From Rhynchopus euleeides (Eukaryota > Euglenozoa > Diplonemea > Diplonemida > Diplonemidae): 64,000 bases of DNA. The stretch spans positions 1,922,001 through 1,986,000 of the forward strand of contig OY723276.1 in NCBI GenBank assembly GCA_963210315.1, read 5' to 3'. The translations under genes were made by a program, and so were the position numbers. Below the pieces are notes generated by a model. The model made no database searches. It saw only the letters and a program-made list of their open reading frames with translations, and had not been told where the DNA came from. How positions within the stretch are numbered: the stretch's first letter is position 1; every line of letters starts with the position of its first letter. Of the stretch, positions 48,309-59,034 are shown piece after piece.

Positions 48309-51247
48309 CTCCAGCAGACCACCCACCCAGGAACCAGCCCAACGCCGCCCACACCATCCCCATACGAGTTCATCCTGAAAGAAAAGAAGCAAACCAACAA
48401 GGGCCGCCCCCGCATCAAGCAACAACCACTGTCGAGCGAGATGAGGCTGATCATCATGGAGGCCACGCAGGAGGCTTTGGGGAACGCACTGTCGAGTTCG
48501 TACTGGACGGCTCTGCGCAGGAGCTACGAGAGGTACCGCGAGTTCAGAGAGGAGTGGTGCAGGGGGAAGGGCCGCACACTACGACACGAGGAGGGGATCA
48601 CCCTGTGGATCACACACCTGCGGCTCAACGGACTGTCCGCCCCATCGGCGCTGCAATACCTGGGCAACATCATCGCGAGCCTGCGCCGCTTCGAGTCGTG
48701 GGAACAGGAAGGACACGTGCTACGGGACTTCAAGCGAAGCTTGTGCCGCAGCGGGGCATTGAAGCCAGCACAACAGGCGCACCCCGCGACTCAAGAACAG
48801 GCAGCACAGGCAGTGGCTCAGGAACCGCGGCCGCTGGTGCGTCTGGCCGTCGCAATGATGTGGCACGGGGCGGCGAGAGCGTCGGATGTGCAACGATTGT
48901 CAACGCGGGACATCCAGACGGAAGCAAAGTCAGACCAGATCACCATCGTGTGGACCACCACGAAGTCGGACCCCTTCCAGCTGGGGAAGACAACGGGTAT
49001 GTCACTGCCACCGGAGATGCTGAAGATCCTGCGGAGCCGTATGAAAGAGCTAAAGACAGAAGGGAGCCTGTTTCCCCCGAGCGTGACATACCGATGCATC
49101 GCGGCGGCGGTGAAAAGGGTGGATGCCCGATTGACGCCGCACTCCCTCCGGAGGGGGGCCCTCCACCATCTGGCACGCAACGGGGTGCCAGTCGAGAAGC
49201 TGATGATGCTGTCGCGACATGCGACCCCCGACGCGGTGTTTCGATACATACCAGCAGCAACGACACAGCGTGTGGCAGACACAGCGGCACTGTCCAAAGA
49301 GCTGGCCAAGAACGCGTGAGACACAGGGGACCAGAGTTTAGCACACATTTCCCGTACAAAAGGAGGCGAGACATCACACGTGAACTACGACGGTATGACT
49401 ACCCGACAGGGGGCGGCGCAGCAGGGGTCGGTGGAGGAAAGGACGGTACCGGCGCGGGGCCCGGGCCGACTCACAACGATGACCCGACACGCGCAGGGGA
49501 TCCAGCCGCACAGCCGAGAGAGCGCCCAAAGACATACCACAGGCCTCAGCTCTCCATCCAAGTATACCAACCTCCTGAAGAAAACGACAGCTCCGACGAC
49601 ACGGCGGACACCGACTCAGAACACGGACCGGGCATAGACGCCGATCTCTACGGGGAGAGTGTCGGCGTGCACCACAAAGGACATATCGTGCGACCTGCCC
49701 ATGAAAGGCAAGACCCATCTGAAGACGACCGCCTTGCTCCGATCTGCGACACGCGCCTCAACCTGGCGCGACTCCGCGAGCTGGACTCCAACGAGGAACT
49801 GCGAGACGTGTTGGACCTCATTACAGACCCCGAAGCCTTCAGAAATGCGTTGCTCCCCGGAGCACGCGACCACTTCAGGAACAAGTGGAGGATGATATCA
49901 CGCCATACATTGAAACATGTTGACGACCTCATCGCCTACGGCGTTATCGCTATAGCCTGTACTCATGCGATACTCACCTTACCAGCCTTTACCGTGCCGA
50001 AGAAGTCAGGGGGGACACGCTTCATCGTCGACGCACGTACTCTGAACTCGTACATGGCGCGACCGCCAGACATGAGATTGGACGACATCCTGGAGGTGAC
50101 GCGCCGCATCGCTGAGTCAACTTGGGTTGTGCTCGCTGACGCGAGGAGCTGGTTCTACCAGTTTCCGGTGGAGGAGGAGATCCAGCGCTACTTCGGAATC
50201 CGCTTCGGGGACAAGCGGGACGAATTTGTGCCAGCGTTTCTGTCGGTGATGTGCATGGGGTGGTCACACTCACCAGCAATTGCCAACCGGAGTGCGAGGG
50301 TGCTCCTCCCTCCAAGAGACGGCATCGTCTGGATAGACAATTTTGTGGTCACAGCCGAGACACTGGACGAGGTGCAGGCGAAGTACAGGGTCTTCCGCGA
50401 AAGGTGCGACTACGTCAACGCGACCCTGAACCTCGACGATGCCGACCACGGGATGCCGACGCAACGTTTCTGCACGTTCGGGATCCAGTTTGACCTGGTG
50501 GAGCACAGATTCCGCATGGACCCTGCATGGGTGGCGAAGGTGGCACAGCGGGAGGAGCTGGCGGAGACGTTGGAGGGAACAACAACGCCGCGGAGGGCCT
50601 TCCGCATCTTCGGATCCATCGTCTGGCAGTCATACGTCATGCGCGCGCCACTGTGTTTCGCTCCCGCAATCCTCTCTTTCGTCCGGCGCCTAGGACGCCG
50701 GGCGCACGACAACAACGCGGCGTGGGATGTCAACACACGAGTGCCGAACTCAGTGATCCGGGAGACAGCAGCACGGATGGAGTTCATGCGCGATAACAAT
50801 TGGCACCACCAGGCAGACCCAACATCGCGGGCAACGCTGTGGTCCGACGCGTCATCGACGGAGTGGGCGGCGATACTCGAACTGGGAGAGGAGACGGTCA
50901 CACAAGGGGTGTTCACCGGGGCAGATCGGGATGCGCACATCTTCCTGAAGGAGGCCTTCGCCGTGTGGCAAGGGCTACGCATCATCAACTCACAGGACAT
51001 CGCTGTGACGTGCAACATCGACAACCTCCCCCTAGTATTTTGCATGCGGCGAGGGCACTGCGCGAACCACAGAGGCAACCTGCTACTGCAGCGCATATTC
51101 CTCGTGGCACGGACGAAGCGACTGCGGCTCAACCCCCAGTGGGTGCCAACCGACGAGCAGCGGGCTGACACCTACACGCGCGGAACACGAGCCGAACGGG
51201 CAATCCGCCTCGAGCCAGCACATATACCAACACGCAGCACCACGTAA
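48305..51247 (+). CDS. Reverse transcriptase-RNase H of YR element
   Basis: The frame is open from 48305, but recognisable protein starts only after the recombinase gene (from about 49330). The RT domain covers about 49900-50700: FTVPKKSGGTRFIVDARTLN, VVLADARSWFYQFPVEEEIQ, FLSVMCMGWSHSPAIANRSA and the active-site strand GIVWIDNFVVTA. RNase H follows (LWSDASSTEWAAILE, FLKEAFAVWQGLR, CNIDNLPLVF, DEQRADTYTRG). It copies the element RNA and removes the template. How the upstream part of the frame is used is unknown. Confidence 0.9.
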   Translation: MTPADHPPRNQPNAAHTIPIRVHPERKEANQQGPPPHQATTTVERDEADHHGGHAGGFGERTVEFVLDGSAQELREVPRVQRGVVQGEGPHTTTRGGDHPVDHTPAAQRTVRPIGAAIPGQHHREPAPLRVVGTGRTRATGLQAKLVPQRGIEASTTGAPRDSRTGSTGSGSGTAAAGASGRRNDVARGGESVGCATIVNAGHPDGSKVRPDHHRVDHHEVGPLPAGEDNGYVTATGDAEDPAEPYERAKDRREPVSPERDIPMHRGGGEKGGCPIDAALPPEGGPPPSGTQRGASREADDAVATCDPRRGVSIHTSSNDTACGRHSGTVQRAGQERVRHRGPEFSTHFPYKRRRDITRELRRYDYPTGGGAAGVGGGKDGTGAGPGPTHNDDPTRAGDPAAQPRERPKTYHRPQLSIQVYQPPEENDSSDDTADTDSEHGPGIDADLYGESVGVHHKGHIVRPAHERQDPSEDDRLAPICDTRLNLARLRELDSNEELRDVLDLITDPEAFRNALLPGARDHFRNKWRMISRHTLKHVDDLIAYGVIAIACTHAILTLPAFTVPKKSGGTRFIVDARTLNSYMARPPDMRLDDILEVTRRIAESTWVVLADARSWFYQFPVEEEIQRYFGIRFGDKRDEFVPAFLSVMCMGWSHSPAIANRSARVLLPPRDGIVWIDNFVVTAETLDEVQAKYRVFRERCDYVNATLNLDDADHGMPTQRFCTFGIQFDLVEHRFRMDPAWVAKVAQREELAETLEGTTTPRRAFRIFGSIVWQSYVMRAPLCFAPAILSFVRRLGRRAHDNNAAWDVNTRVPNSVIRETAARMEFMRDNNWHHQADPTSRATLWSDASSTEWAAILELGEETVTQGVFTGADRDAHIFLKEAFAVWQGLRIINSQDIAVTCNIDNLPLVFCMRRGHCANHRGNLLLQRIFLVARTKRLRLNPQWVPTDEQRADTYTRGTRAERAIRLEPAHIPTRSTT
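48441..49319 (+). CDS. Tyrosine recombinase of YR element
   Basis: Product of 292 residues. The N-terminal half is a helical core-binding region. The catalytic half shows the first box (AARASDVQRLSTRDI), then HSLRRGALHHLARNGVP, RHATPDAVFRYI and the tyrosine within that last block, the R-H-R-H-Y arrangement of tyrosine recombinases. It would join the circular DNA intermediate into the chromosome at short matching sites. Its frame lies inside the span of the longer RT frame. Confidence 0.9.
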   Translation: MRLIIMEATQEALGNALSSSYWTALRRSYERYREFREEWCRGKGRTLRHEEGITLWITHLRLNGLSAPSALQYLGNIIASLRRFESWEQEGHVLRDFKRSLCRSGALKPAQQAHPATQEQAAQAVAQEPRPLVRLAVAMMWHGAARASDVQRLSTRDIQTEAKSDQITIVWTTTKSDPFQLGKTTGMSLPPEMLKILRSRMKELKTEGSLFPPSVTYRCIAAAVKRVDARLTPHSLRRGALHHLARNGVPVEKLMMLSRHATPDAVFRYIPAATTQRVADTAALSKELAKNA

Positions 51248-51319
51248 CCCGCACTCGGCACCGTATGATTACATGACCAACCGGTGCGCGAGCACGTCCC
51301 TCCGGAAGAGGGTCCTGGG

Positions 51320-51560
51320 TGTGGAAGCGTCAACGCATCAAACGAAGTATCAACAGTAGAGAAAGAGCGGCAGAGTTGAAGTGACACTTTTTACGCACAC
51401 GACTTTCGCGCGGAAAGTGTCATTCAGCTCTGCCAAACGTGCTCTACACACCACCCCCTTCATCAGGCAAGTGGGTTTGTAAGTGTGTGTGGAAGCGTCA
51501 ACGCATCAAACGAAGTATCAACAGTAGAGAAAGAGCGGCAGAGTTGAAGTGACACTTTTT
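51320..51560 (+). repeat. YR element right split direct repeat (B1-A2-B2)
   Basis: The two B copies (51320-51392, 51488-51560) surround A2. The motif GAAGCGTCAACGCA is at 51324-51337 and 51492-51505. The B1/A2 junction forms a hairpin (ACACTTT pairing with AAAGTGT). Confidence 0.9.
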
Positions 51561-51991
51561 TTTGTAAGTTCGGCGTAGCCAACTCAGGAAACTTTTCACC
51601 GTGCGGATCCTTGCGCTTCGCACGCCCGGCAGGCTGGTGGGGTGTTCTGCGTTCGAAGAACACAAACTGTCGTTGCTACCTTCTCTCTTGAGATTCACTC
51701 GGTTGCATTAGTTTTCGGTATTCTTTTCGTTTTTCTCGGGGGGGTGGGGGTGGGGTGGGGTGTTTTTGTTCCTGAGGGTCCCAGAGCTGTTCTCGCGATC
51801 GACGAATACCCCACTGGTTCTTCTCCCCCCTGACTGATTTGCAGACGCAAAGTTTCACATGTCCTGCAAACTCAGTTGAATTGTGTACCGCAGATGTTTA
51901 TTTTTCGCCGTGCCATGAAGCAAGCGCTGCCAACCTGCTTCGGTGGGTCCCCTCACACCGAGTCCTGCGACTCGACAATCATGCCATCATA
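51561..51991. other. Intergenic
   Basis: No gene recognised; a G-rich tract near 51738-51760. Confidence 0.4.
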
Positions 51992-52185
51992 CACGGTGGA
52001 CTCCAGCGGGGGTAGGGTAACCCTTTTCGGGAGTCTCAACTAGCGGGAGTCTCGGACTCCCGCTAGCGGGAGTCTTTAGCCTAAATTAGCTGGAAAATAG
52101 ACTCCCGCTAGCGGGAGTCTCCAGTGCATACTGCAGAAAAAGACACCCTCTCAGACTCCCGCTAGGGTGGCTGGAGTCCACCGTG
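51992..52185. mobile_element. TA-flanked MITE (194 bp, CACGGTGGACTCCAGC ends)
   Basis: Perfect 16-bp inverted ends CACGGTGGACTCCAGC and GCTGGAGTCCACCGTG are bordered by TA (51990-51991, 52186-52187). The interior repeats the dyad ACTCCCGCTAGCGGGAGT, in full or in part, several times, so the element folds into a multi-stem structure. Non-coding. Confidence 0.88.
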
Positions 52186-52187
52186 TA

Positions 52188-52652
52188 AGAATGACTGTGA
52201 GAACAAACCAATGCATGTGTCAGGGTACTGGAGCGACCAAGCTGCAGGGGTAGGTTGGGTGGGTGGGAGTCATTCGGACACCAGCACCCCACGGCACGCT
52301 GATTGTTGCGGCGGATAGATGGGGGAGGGGGGGGGGGCAATTCGATCATGCCCACCACAATGACACTCCCCACACCCCAACCCACCCCACCCCACCCCAC
52401 CCCCCCCAACTCCCGGAGGGCAGCCCGCCCTCGGCCCTACCGCACGGCGTTCCGAACCATTGCTTTGGGTCCTGCAAGGCGTTCCTGGAGGTTAGGATGT
52501 ACGAGAGTATCACATTTGAGGACTGCCTTTATTACATCAGAGGCCCCAGCAACACACAGCGCACTGCGCACAACTGCCACACTTTCCAGGAAGGCCTGTT
52601 TGGTATTGTGAGCTTTCAAGGGGTGGGGGGGGGGAGACAGCCCAGTCTCAAA
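52188..52652. other. Upstream region of the WD40 gene
   Basis: It contains a CCCCA-type simple repeat (52384-52408) and G runs. The frame open from 52263 is not used here, because conserved sequence starts at 52653. A GAGACAG just before the ATG could be a splice acceptor, unproven. Confidence 0.4.
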
Positions 52653-53789
52653 ATGGATGTGACTGTTCGGCATGCTGACACCGGGCACAGGTGTGTCGTC
52701 AGTGTTCCGGAAGGCGGGACCGTGGTCGAGCTGAAGGCGGATGCGCTGGAGATGGTGTTCGCGGGTTCTGTCGACGCATTCCGTGAGGCTAAAAATGTGG
52801 TAGCACGCATCGAAGGGTGTGAGGAGGAGCTGGACGATGCACATCGCGTTGCCAACACGGGTCTGGAGGACGGGGGTGCTGTCAAGCTGGTCCCGCGCTG
52901 GCCCACCGTCAAAGCACCCGCAGTCTACGACGCCGGGCATGGAAGGAACATGATGTTGTACTGCATCACACTGTCGAGGTGTGGGACGCTGTGTGCAGTG
53001 GGGTACTCCAAAGGACACAGCACCGTGTTTGACACCATCACCGCTGATGTGGTGGCGGACTTAACACACGGCAGCGATGCGATTGCTCATACTGCGTTCT
53101 CAGTCTGTGGGACCTGGTTGGCGATCTCCTCTGAGGACGGCACCATCTGCGTGTGGCTGACATCAACCTGGGAGCAGGTGTGCATCCTGGACCATAGCAA
53201 CACCAGAGTGCGCACTGCAGCGTGGACACACTGCAAACGTCTGGTGTCCGGAGACACCGAAGGCACAGTGTGTGTGTGGGAATGGAATGGCACACCGAGC
53301 ACGACAGTGCTGGAGGGCCACAGCGATGCTGTCCAGAGCATTGCTGTGTCGGGCACCTGGATTTTCAGCGGGTCACATGACAAGACCATCCGTGTGTGGG
53401 ACATCAGCACCCTCACACACGAACACACCCTGGAGAAGCACACCGGTGCGGTCAGGGGTATCGCCCTGACCAATGAAGAGCGTCGCCTTGTGTCATGCGC
53501 TGACGACAGGTCTTACAAAGTGTGGTGCACAACCTCACTCCGCTGCTTGCGTAATGTGCAAGCGTGCCTGTATCCCGACTCGCTTGCTGTGTCACAGCCA
53601 GGTGATATTGTTGCAGTGCTGACGGCTACCACTGGCACGACCAAGCTGTTCCGCCTCAGCACAGGCGAGTGCCTGGGGAAGGTGGAATCCGAACATTATG
53701 GTGTTGCCCTCAGCCCCTGCGGGAGGTGGCTCTTCAAACCGAACCGCACCCCTGTCACTGTGTGCGCCGTGTCTTCCGTTTCCCCCTGA
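52653..53789 (+). CDS. Ubiquitin-like domain plus WD40 repeat protein
   Basis: A 378-residue product. I chose ATG 52653 (MDVTVRHADTG) because it opens a ubiquitin-like beta-grasp fold (residues 1-81, ending NTGLEDGGAVKLV). Residues about 95-375 form a beta-propeller with about seven WD-type blades; clear strands are VCVWLTS, VCVWEWN, IRVWDIS, YKVWCTT and TKLFRLS, with GH-type turns such as LEGHSDAVQS. Such proteins are scaffolds; the partner and pathway are unknown. Single exon, no enzyme motif. Ubiquitin-like plus WD40 fusions recur in protists, from general knowledge. Confidence 0.85.
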   Translation: MDVTVRHADTGHRCVVSVPEGGTVVELKADALEMVFAGSVDAFREAKNVVARIEGCEEELDDAHRVANTGLEDGGAVKLVPRWPTVKAPAVYDAGHGRNMMLYCITLSRCGTLCAVGYSKGHSTVFDTITADVVADLTHGSDAIAHTAFSVCGTWLAISSEDGTICVWLTSTWEQVCILDHSNTRVRTAAWTHCKRLVSGDTEGTVCVWEWNGTPSTTVLEGHSDAVQSIAVSGTWIFSGSHDKTIRVWDISTLTHEHTLEKHTGAVRGIALTNEERRLVSCADDRSYKVWCTTSLRCLRNVQACLYPDSLAVSQPGDIVAVLTATTGTTKLFRLSTGECLGKVESEHYGVALSPCGRWLFKPNRTPVTVCAVSSVSP

Positions 53790-56344
53790 GTGCCTTCTCA
53801 GCATCAGTAGAATGCCCAGTCAGGCGGACGACTGCTACTGTATTCATTTCCCCCGAAGTGCTGTGTCTCTGAACCTCCCCATGCTTGCCGATTTCTGCAC
53901 CTTCCGCAGTGCCAGGCGTTATGGGTTGGGATGGTACTCTGGAGGAAGGCATGAGGGGCTGGGCTGGGCTGGGCTGGGGTGGGTGGGTGGGTGGGTGGGT
54001 GCTCAACAAGGCACAAGGCTTCTGCGCTAATGCGTACTTTCAGACTCACGTGTTCTGGGGTACGCAACGGGCTTGTGCAACCAACCACCTTTCACGGCCG
54101 CTCTTCTTGTCGAGAAGCAGTCACAACGAACGGAGAGGGACGGGAGGGGGGTGCGTGTGTCCAAGAAAATGTATCCCTTGATTGGTGTGGTCATATAGGC
54201 GTTCTGTGCCAGTTCTGTGCCGGTTCTGTGCCAGGTCTAAGGAATCCTTCGAGAAATGTGCCCTGGGGAAATGGTAGCTAACTTGGCCCCAACATGGGGC
54301 TGATCCTCGCAATCCTGAGGGCCTGGGGCCTTCAGCACCAAGTATGTGGGTTTGGCGTGTGTCGGAGACTGGGAGAGTTCACTTCTTGTGACAGGGTCAG
54401 TCGGGCAGCCAACACCCACCCAGACCCAGCGGGACCCCCAGGCGGACAGCCGTTATGGACTGCACCTACCCACTGACGTGACCCAGTAGTACCTCACCCT
54501 CGGTTTTTCCAACCCCTGTTCAGTTGAATCTTAGGAATCTGTGCGTATTGTGATGGGGTCATTTGTCCATGGGGTGCCGATTCGCACCCATAACTGGCCT
54601 TTCGTCACTGGGGCTCACCACAAGGTTTGTTTGTGGTCTCTCGACCCACTACAGGGCCACTACAAACCTGCACGGACATTTCCTGAAGGATTGTGGACCG
54701 GTGTTCTGTGCCAGGTCTGTGCCAGTCTGGGGTTCCATGATCACACCATTGAAGGCTTCACACTTTGTTGTCAGAGGCAGTGCCGCCGAGCCGAGTTATC
54801 CGCGTGCCTGACCCGAGCGGTTCGACTACACATCCATTCCGTTGTGTATCCCTCCACGACGCGGTCTCCACCTTTCCGGGTACCCGGATCCGGGCTACCC
54901 AGCCGGGTACCCGGCCGGATACCCCGGGTACCCGGGTAGTTGGCCGCCCACCCACGACGGGAGGAAAAAAGAGTGAACGGGCAGCATGCCGTTCCTCTTT
55001 TTCCCCCCGTGAGAGGGCGGGCCCCCCCCCCACCAGGCAAGGTGAAAAAATGAAGAAACGGGCAGCATGCCGTTCTACATTTTTCCTTGCAAGGCAGGGA
55101 GGGCGCCCCCCATGCCAGACAGCAGCCACCCCTGGAGGGGCAACAACTGACGGGCATGGGGGAACGAGGTGGGTCTGGACCCGACACCGCCACCACACGC
55201 GCAGTGCACCTTTCGGATACACTGTCGTGAGTGGGGTGTGGGCAGTTCCCCTATCCTGTGAGCTCCTTTCGGACGAAGTGGTGCAGCGGTTATCTGCAAC
55301 CTTCGTCCTGGACTTGCCTCGGGGGGAACGCCACGGTTTACCGCGGGTCCCGACGAGGGCACTCAGGCAGGATCTTCACGCCACCCCGCACCGAGGTCCC
55401 TTCTCACGCGGCGTGTCTCCCAGGTTCATGGCGGCGTCATCAGGTCAGGCTTTGTAGTCTCTACACCATCAGTAGTAAGGGAAATCCTAAAACCATACAT
55501 GAAATCCACCTTTTGGGCCGCTGGTGTACGAGGCTTGTTCCTCCAATTGAATCATGTTTGCTGTGTCAGGCAATATCAATACAGCCGCTGAAAGAAGTCG
55601 AGGTGTTGTGGATCTGCTGCTCACAGGAAGGATTCAGGGTGGATCACAAGACTGACCACCCTCTTTCCTTTGTCAAGTACCCTGTAAAGCATCAGAACAC
55701 CAAGTATCTTCCAACACTACATGTTCAAAGAGAGGAATCAGTGGAATCGGAAGGGGTCACCTACCACACGGACACAGTTCCCGCGACTAATAAATGCCGA
55801 GAGTTCCGGTGTCCGACCACCTGGTATTACTTGGCTCCATCCACCCAGTCATTACGAGGGGGCGTCCCTTGAAGCCAGTTCCGCAGAACTCAGGCCCCCT
55901 TAAAACCAATGTCCTGTGTATACAACTACTTAGCCTGCCTGATGACGACACCAATTCGCTGGGAGAGAGGCCGCGGTCCAGGACCCCAATGGGGATGACG
56001 TGGCATTGTTTGACCGGATCGGTTGTGTAAGTGTGTAGCCCCCTCCGCCCTCTGTCCCTCCCCCCAGGGTGGTGTGTGGAGGCGAGAAGCGCAAACAGCA
56101 GCAATGCAGGCATAGCAAAAAGTGGATCCCTGCAGGTAGACCCTCGGGGTACATCCCTATCATCGGGTCACCTGAAATTTCCCAATTTGAAAATCTGCAA
56201 CAAGGCAACACGGGATGGGATGGGGCACATGACCTTGCACAGGGGTGGGGGGCAGAAGGCAGTCCAAATACCCCCAAAAACCACCCAGACCGCCCCCAAA
56301 TACTCCCAGGGGCCGGGGTTTCAAGTTTACAGCCATTTTATGCG
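53790..56344. other. Intergenic, no confident gene
   Basis: About 2.5 kb. It has GGGCT/GGGTG simple repeats near 53955-54000, a cluster of GGGTACCCGG dyads near 54885-54940, and two copies of ACGGGCAGCATGCCGT (54977-54992, 55059-55074). The segment 55480-55800 is less GC-rich than its surroundings and open in one frame (to 55872), but I recognise no domain. Confidence 0.4.
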
Positions 56345-56490
56345 TGTTCCTCGCCTACCTACCACCCCCCGTGTATATGTCACCCCCCCAGGGCTGCTGG
56401 GGGGGTGACATAAACACACCTTTTGGGGGGTGGGGTGTCGTGGGCACTCTTACAGGCTGAGACGACGTGTTGGTCAACATTTTGGGGAGT
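56345..56490. repeat. Palindromic TCACCCCCC element, copy 4
   Basis: CCTACCACCCCCCGTGTATA through to GGGGGGGTGACATAAACACA, then a flank that is the reverse complement of the flank of copy 1 (5611-5660). Same dispersed element, opposite orientation. Confidence 0.75.
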
Positions 56491-56519
56491 AAATGGCCTC
56501 ATCACGGTGGCCAGGACTG

Positions 56520-56725
56520 GGACCTCCCATGTGGGATATCCCAATGGGGTCTCCCACACGGGTGATGGTCACTATCCCACAGGGGAGGGCACGTGTTCCC
56601 CCCTGGGAGAACGTACGGTACCGACCTTGTCCATGGGAGACCCGATTGGGTCACGTAGGTTCTCCCAGGGGACATCCTGTCCTCCCATGCGACATCCCAT
56701 GGGACGGATGGGATATCCCTAGGTG
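56520..56725. repeat. Cluster of GGGA/TCCC dyads
   Basis: Repeated short dyads such as GGGATATCCC, ATCCCATGGGA and TCCCATGGGAGA within 200 bp, a degenerate tandem repeat. A CA repeat follows at 56871-56892. No gene. Confidence 0.6.
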
Positions 56726-57454
56726 TTCGTATTGCATCTTGGGTTAGCATGCTGGCATCGCAGCAGTGTCCCCTCGAGTCCACTCAGTGAGAACCGATCC
56801 CGCTCTCCTACTCCTGCTCTACGTGACACCACACATCGCTCTCCTCCTCATTGCGCTGGAAAGGAGGGGTGACACACACACACACACACACACTGGAAGC
56901 CGGGGATTGCCTGCTGATACTGAGACGCAATCTTCGCGACGACGCGTTGAAGAGAGCGCGGAATAGCCGCCGAACGAAAGATGGTGGGAGAGGGGATGCA
57001 GCGGGTGCGCTTTGGAACCGCACGTATCACCTGCTTCCGGAGGAAACGGGAACGAGAAGGACAGACAGTACGTGTCTTGCGCTCCAGAAAGACCCAACGC
57101 AGGCTCTTCAACACGGACAATGCGGGGTCTCTTCAACTTCAGTGCCACCTGCTCGCCAACGCTGTGTTGCAGGTTGCTTCACGTGTCGGATGGGTGACCC
57201 AGCACTTCACCTGCAGCGCAAGCATTTCAACATATTGCCCAACGACGACCCATCCAAAGTGAGAGTACGCGGTGCTCCTCCTCGGTTATTCTCGGTGATG
57301 CGCTGTCCGTGCCATTCATGTAGGTTGTCCGGACGGACACGCTTCTTGTGCCTGACATGTGAGCTTGAAGTGTTTGTCTCGCAATAACGGGACACCATGT
57401 CCTGTCTCCTCCTCCCCTTCCACCGGGGATGACATCCAGTTCCCTGTCCTCCCG
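56726..57454. other. Intergenic
   Basis: No recognised domain on either strand. Several overlapping frames have random composition. Confidence 0.4.
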
Positions 57455-57519
57455 ACAGGCCAACCTGGAGTGCCAAGAGACGCCCCCCGAGCGTCTCTTG
57501 GCACTCCAGATTGGCCTGT
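57455..57519. ncRNA. Long near-perfect hairpin (29-bp stem, 7-nt loop)
   Basis: Arms 57455-57483 and 57491-57519 pair at 28 of 29 positions (ACAGGCCAACCTGGAGTGCC at the left). The loop is CCCCCGA. The size would fit a small-RNA precursor or a minimal foldback element; expression is unknown. Confidence 0.45.
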
Positions 57520-57574
57520 GAGAGGGCTGAGGTGTGCGCGCGTGTGCGTATAGGGCCTCAAAGGCAACCACCCT

Positions 57575-57652
57575 AAAAAGGTGTGTTTATGTCACCCCCC
57601 TCCCGATTTTTGCACCTGGGGGGGGGTCACATATACACGGGGGGTGGTAGGT
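57575..57652. repeat. Palindromic TCACCCCCC element, copy 5
   Basis: AAGGTGTGTTTATGTCACCC, a short spacer with CGATTTTTGCACC, then GGGGGGTCACATATACACGG and GGTGGTAGGTA. Confidence 0.75.
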
Positions 57653-59034
57653 ATGTGAAAAATCCCGTAATTTTTCCCCCTTAAGGTTTTCCCTACCCCC
57701 CCCCCCCTTAGGCCCCTGCATAGCCCCCGATTTTTTTTTTGCGGCCTGTGTGGTTGTCTTCGTCGTTTTTCTTCTGCGACCGGACATCCCCTTCTGGAGA
57801 CACCGATCTACACTATGAACCGCTAGCTGATGCTGGAGCTTTCGGGAGCCTCTGCGAGTGGGTGGCCACGTTTTCTTTGGTGGACGCATCCAAAAGGAAA
57901 TAAAGAAATAAAGAACCCGAAAAGAGGTCGAGGCACCCGCTCCACACCAGCATCTTGGGGCTGGGGGTTCTCAGTTCACACAGGTGAGGATCAGTCCTCT
58001 GTGAGGCGCTTATCCTGAAGACGTTCCAGTTCCCCAGTCGGTCTCCAGAAACTCGGGCCGCGTCTGGCGCTGTATCGCCTCGGCGGGGCTGTCGTCCCTT
58101 ACAGTCTTCTCTGTACGAGGTCATCCACAGGCTGCACACCTGCCCCGCGGCTGTGTGGCAGTCTTCGCGGAGTGCAATGCGAAGGTCTGGCCTGACGTGG
58201 TGTGACTATTTAGACTCCAGGTGTCTCCACCCTTCCTGGTCTGGGGAGCCTCGGTACCCAAGCCGTTTTAGGTCATGCTCCGGACCACGGCCGTGCTAGA
58301 CTCCTGGTGCAGGCACCCGTCATGGTCCGGGGACGGCCCCCCCAGGCAGTTTAACGTCTTACCCAGGACTTGGTAGCAGAGGTAGGTTCCCCCGATTTTC
58401 TGTCACAAAACCAAATTTTGGCCATTTTTCAATTTTTGGGTCCAAAATACCCCCCAAAACACCACCAAATGACTTTTGTGGGTCTCTCCCACCTGTTTCC
58501 CACCTTTCCACCCCAATTTTCCAGCTTTTTGGGGGGTTTTTCGGGTATTTTTGCCGGAAAAAGCCCCTCCGTTAGGTCGCTTTTCTCCTGTATATCACCC
58601 AGGAAATTCACAAACCCACGTTTGAGTATGGATGGGATCTCAGCACCTAGTTCTGCTGCAAATTCCTGGAGTTCATTCCTCGTGAATAGATTCAGAATCC
58701 CTTCTTGGTGATTCTTGAGTCTGGCAACATTGAATTCTGCCTGACTGTCTGCCCGGGTGTCGGATCTCGGCTGCAGCTGAGTGTGCTTGTGCGAGCTCGT
58801 TTTCTCGTTCCAGAGTTTTGCCCTGCCATCGTCACCCTGCTGTTTGCCGCCTTCTCCCAGCCCCTGTTCGTCCTACAGACACACCGGTGTCACACATGGG
58901 TCTCTTCTGCGGGCACTGCACCTGATGCCATGTTCATTTCATAGTGTGTGCCCACTTTGCCTGTATATGCTAGGGGGGCTACTGTTACGCGACTGTGACT
59001 GGCCGTTTGCACATGTGGATATCACTGAAATATT
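57653..59034. other. Intergenic
   Basis: No gene recognised. It contains a C run near 57697 and a T run near 57730. Confidence 0.4.

Larger units (their letters stand above)
47189..51560 (+). mobile_element. YR retrotransposon, looks whole
   Basis: A tyrosine-recombinase retrotransposon of about 4.37 kb. Its parts in order are: left repeat A1 (47189-47303), a leader with 109-bp tandem repeats, a short first ORF, the tyrosine recombinase, reverse transcriptase-RNase H, then B1 (51320-51392), A2 (51391-51505) and B2 (51488-51560). A1 and A2, and B1 and B2, are identical by eye, so the insertion is recent. No break is evident in the main ORFs. The split repeats match the PAT/Ngaro layout. The recombinase lies upstream of the RT, unlike DIRS and Ngaro and, as I recall, like the VIPER elements of trypanosomes. 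Confidence 0.9.
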
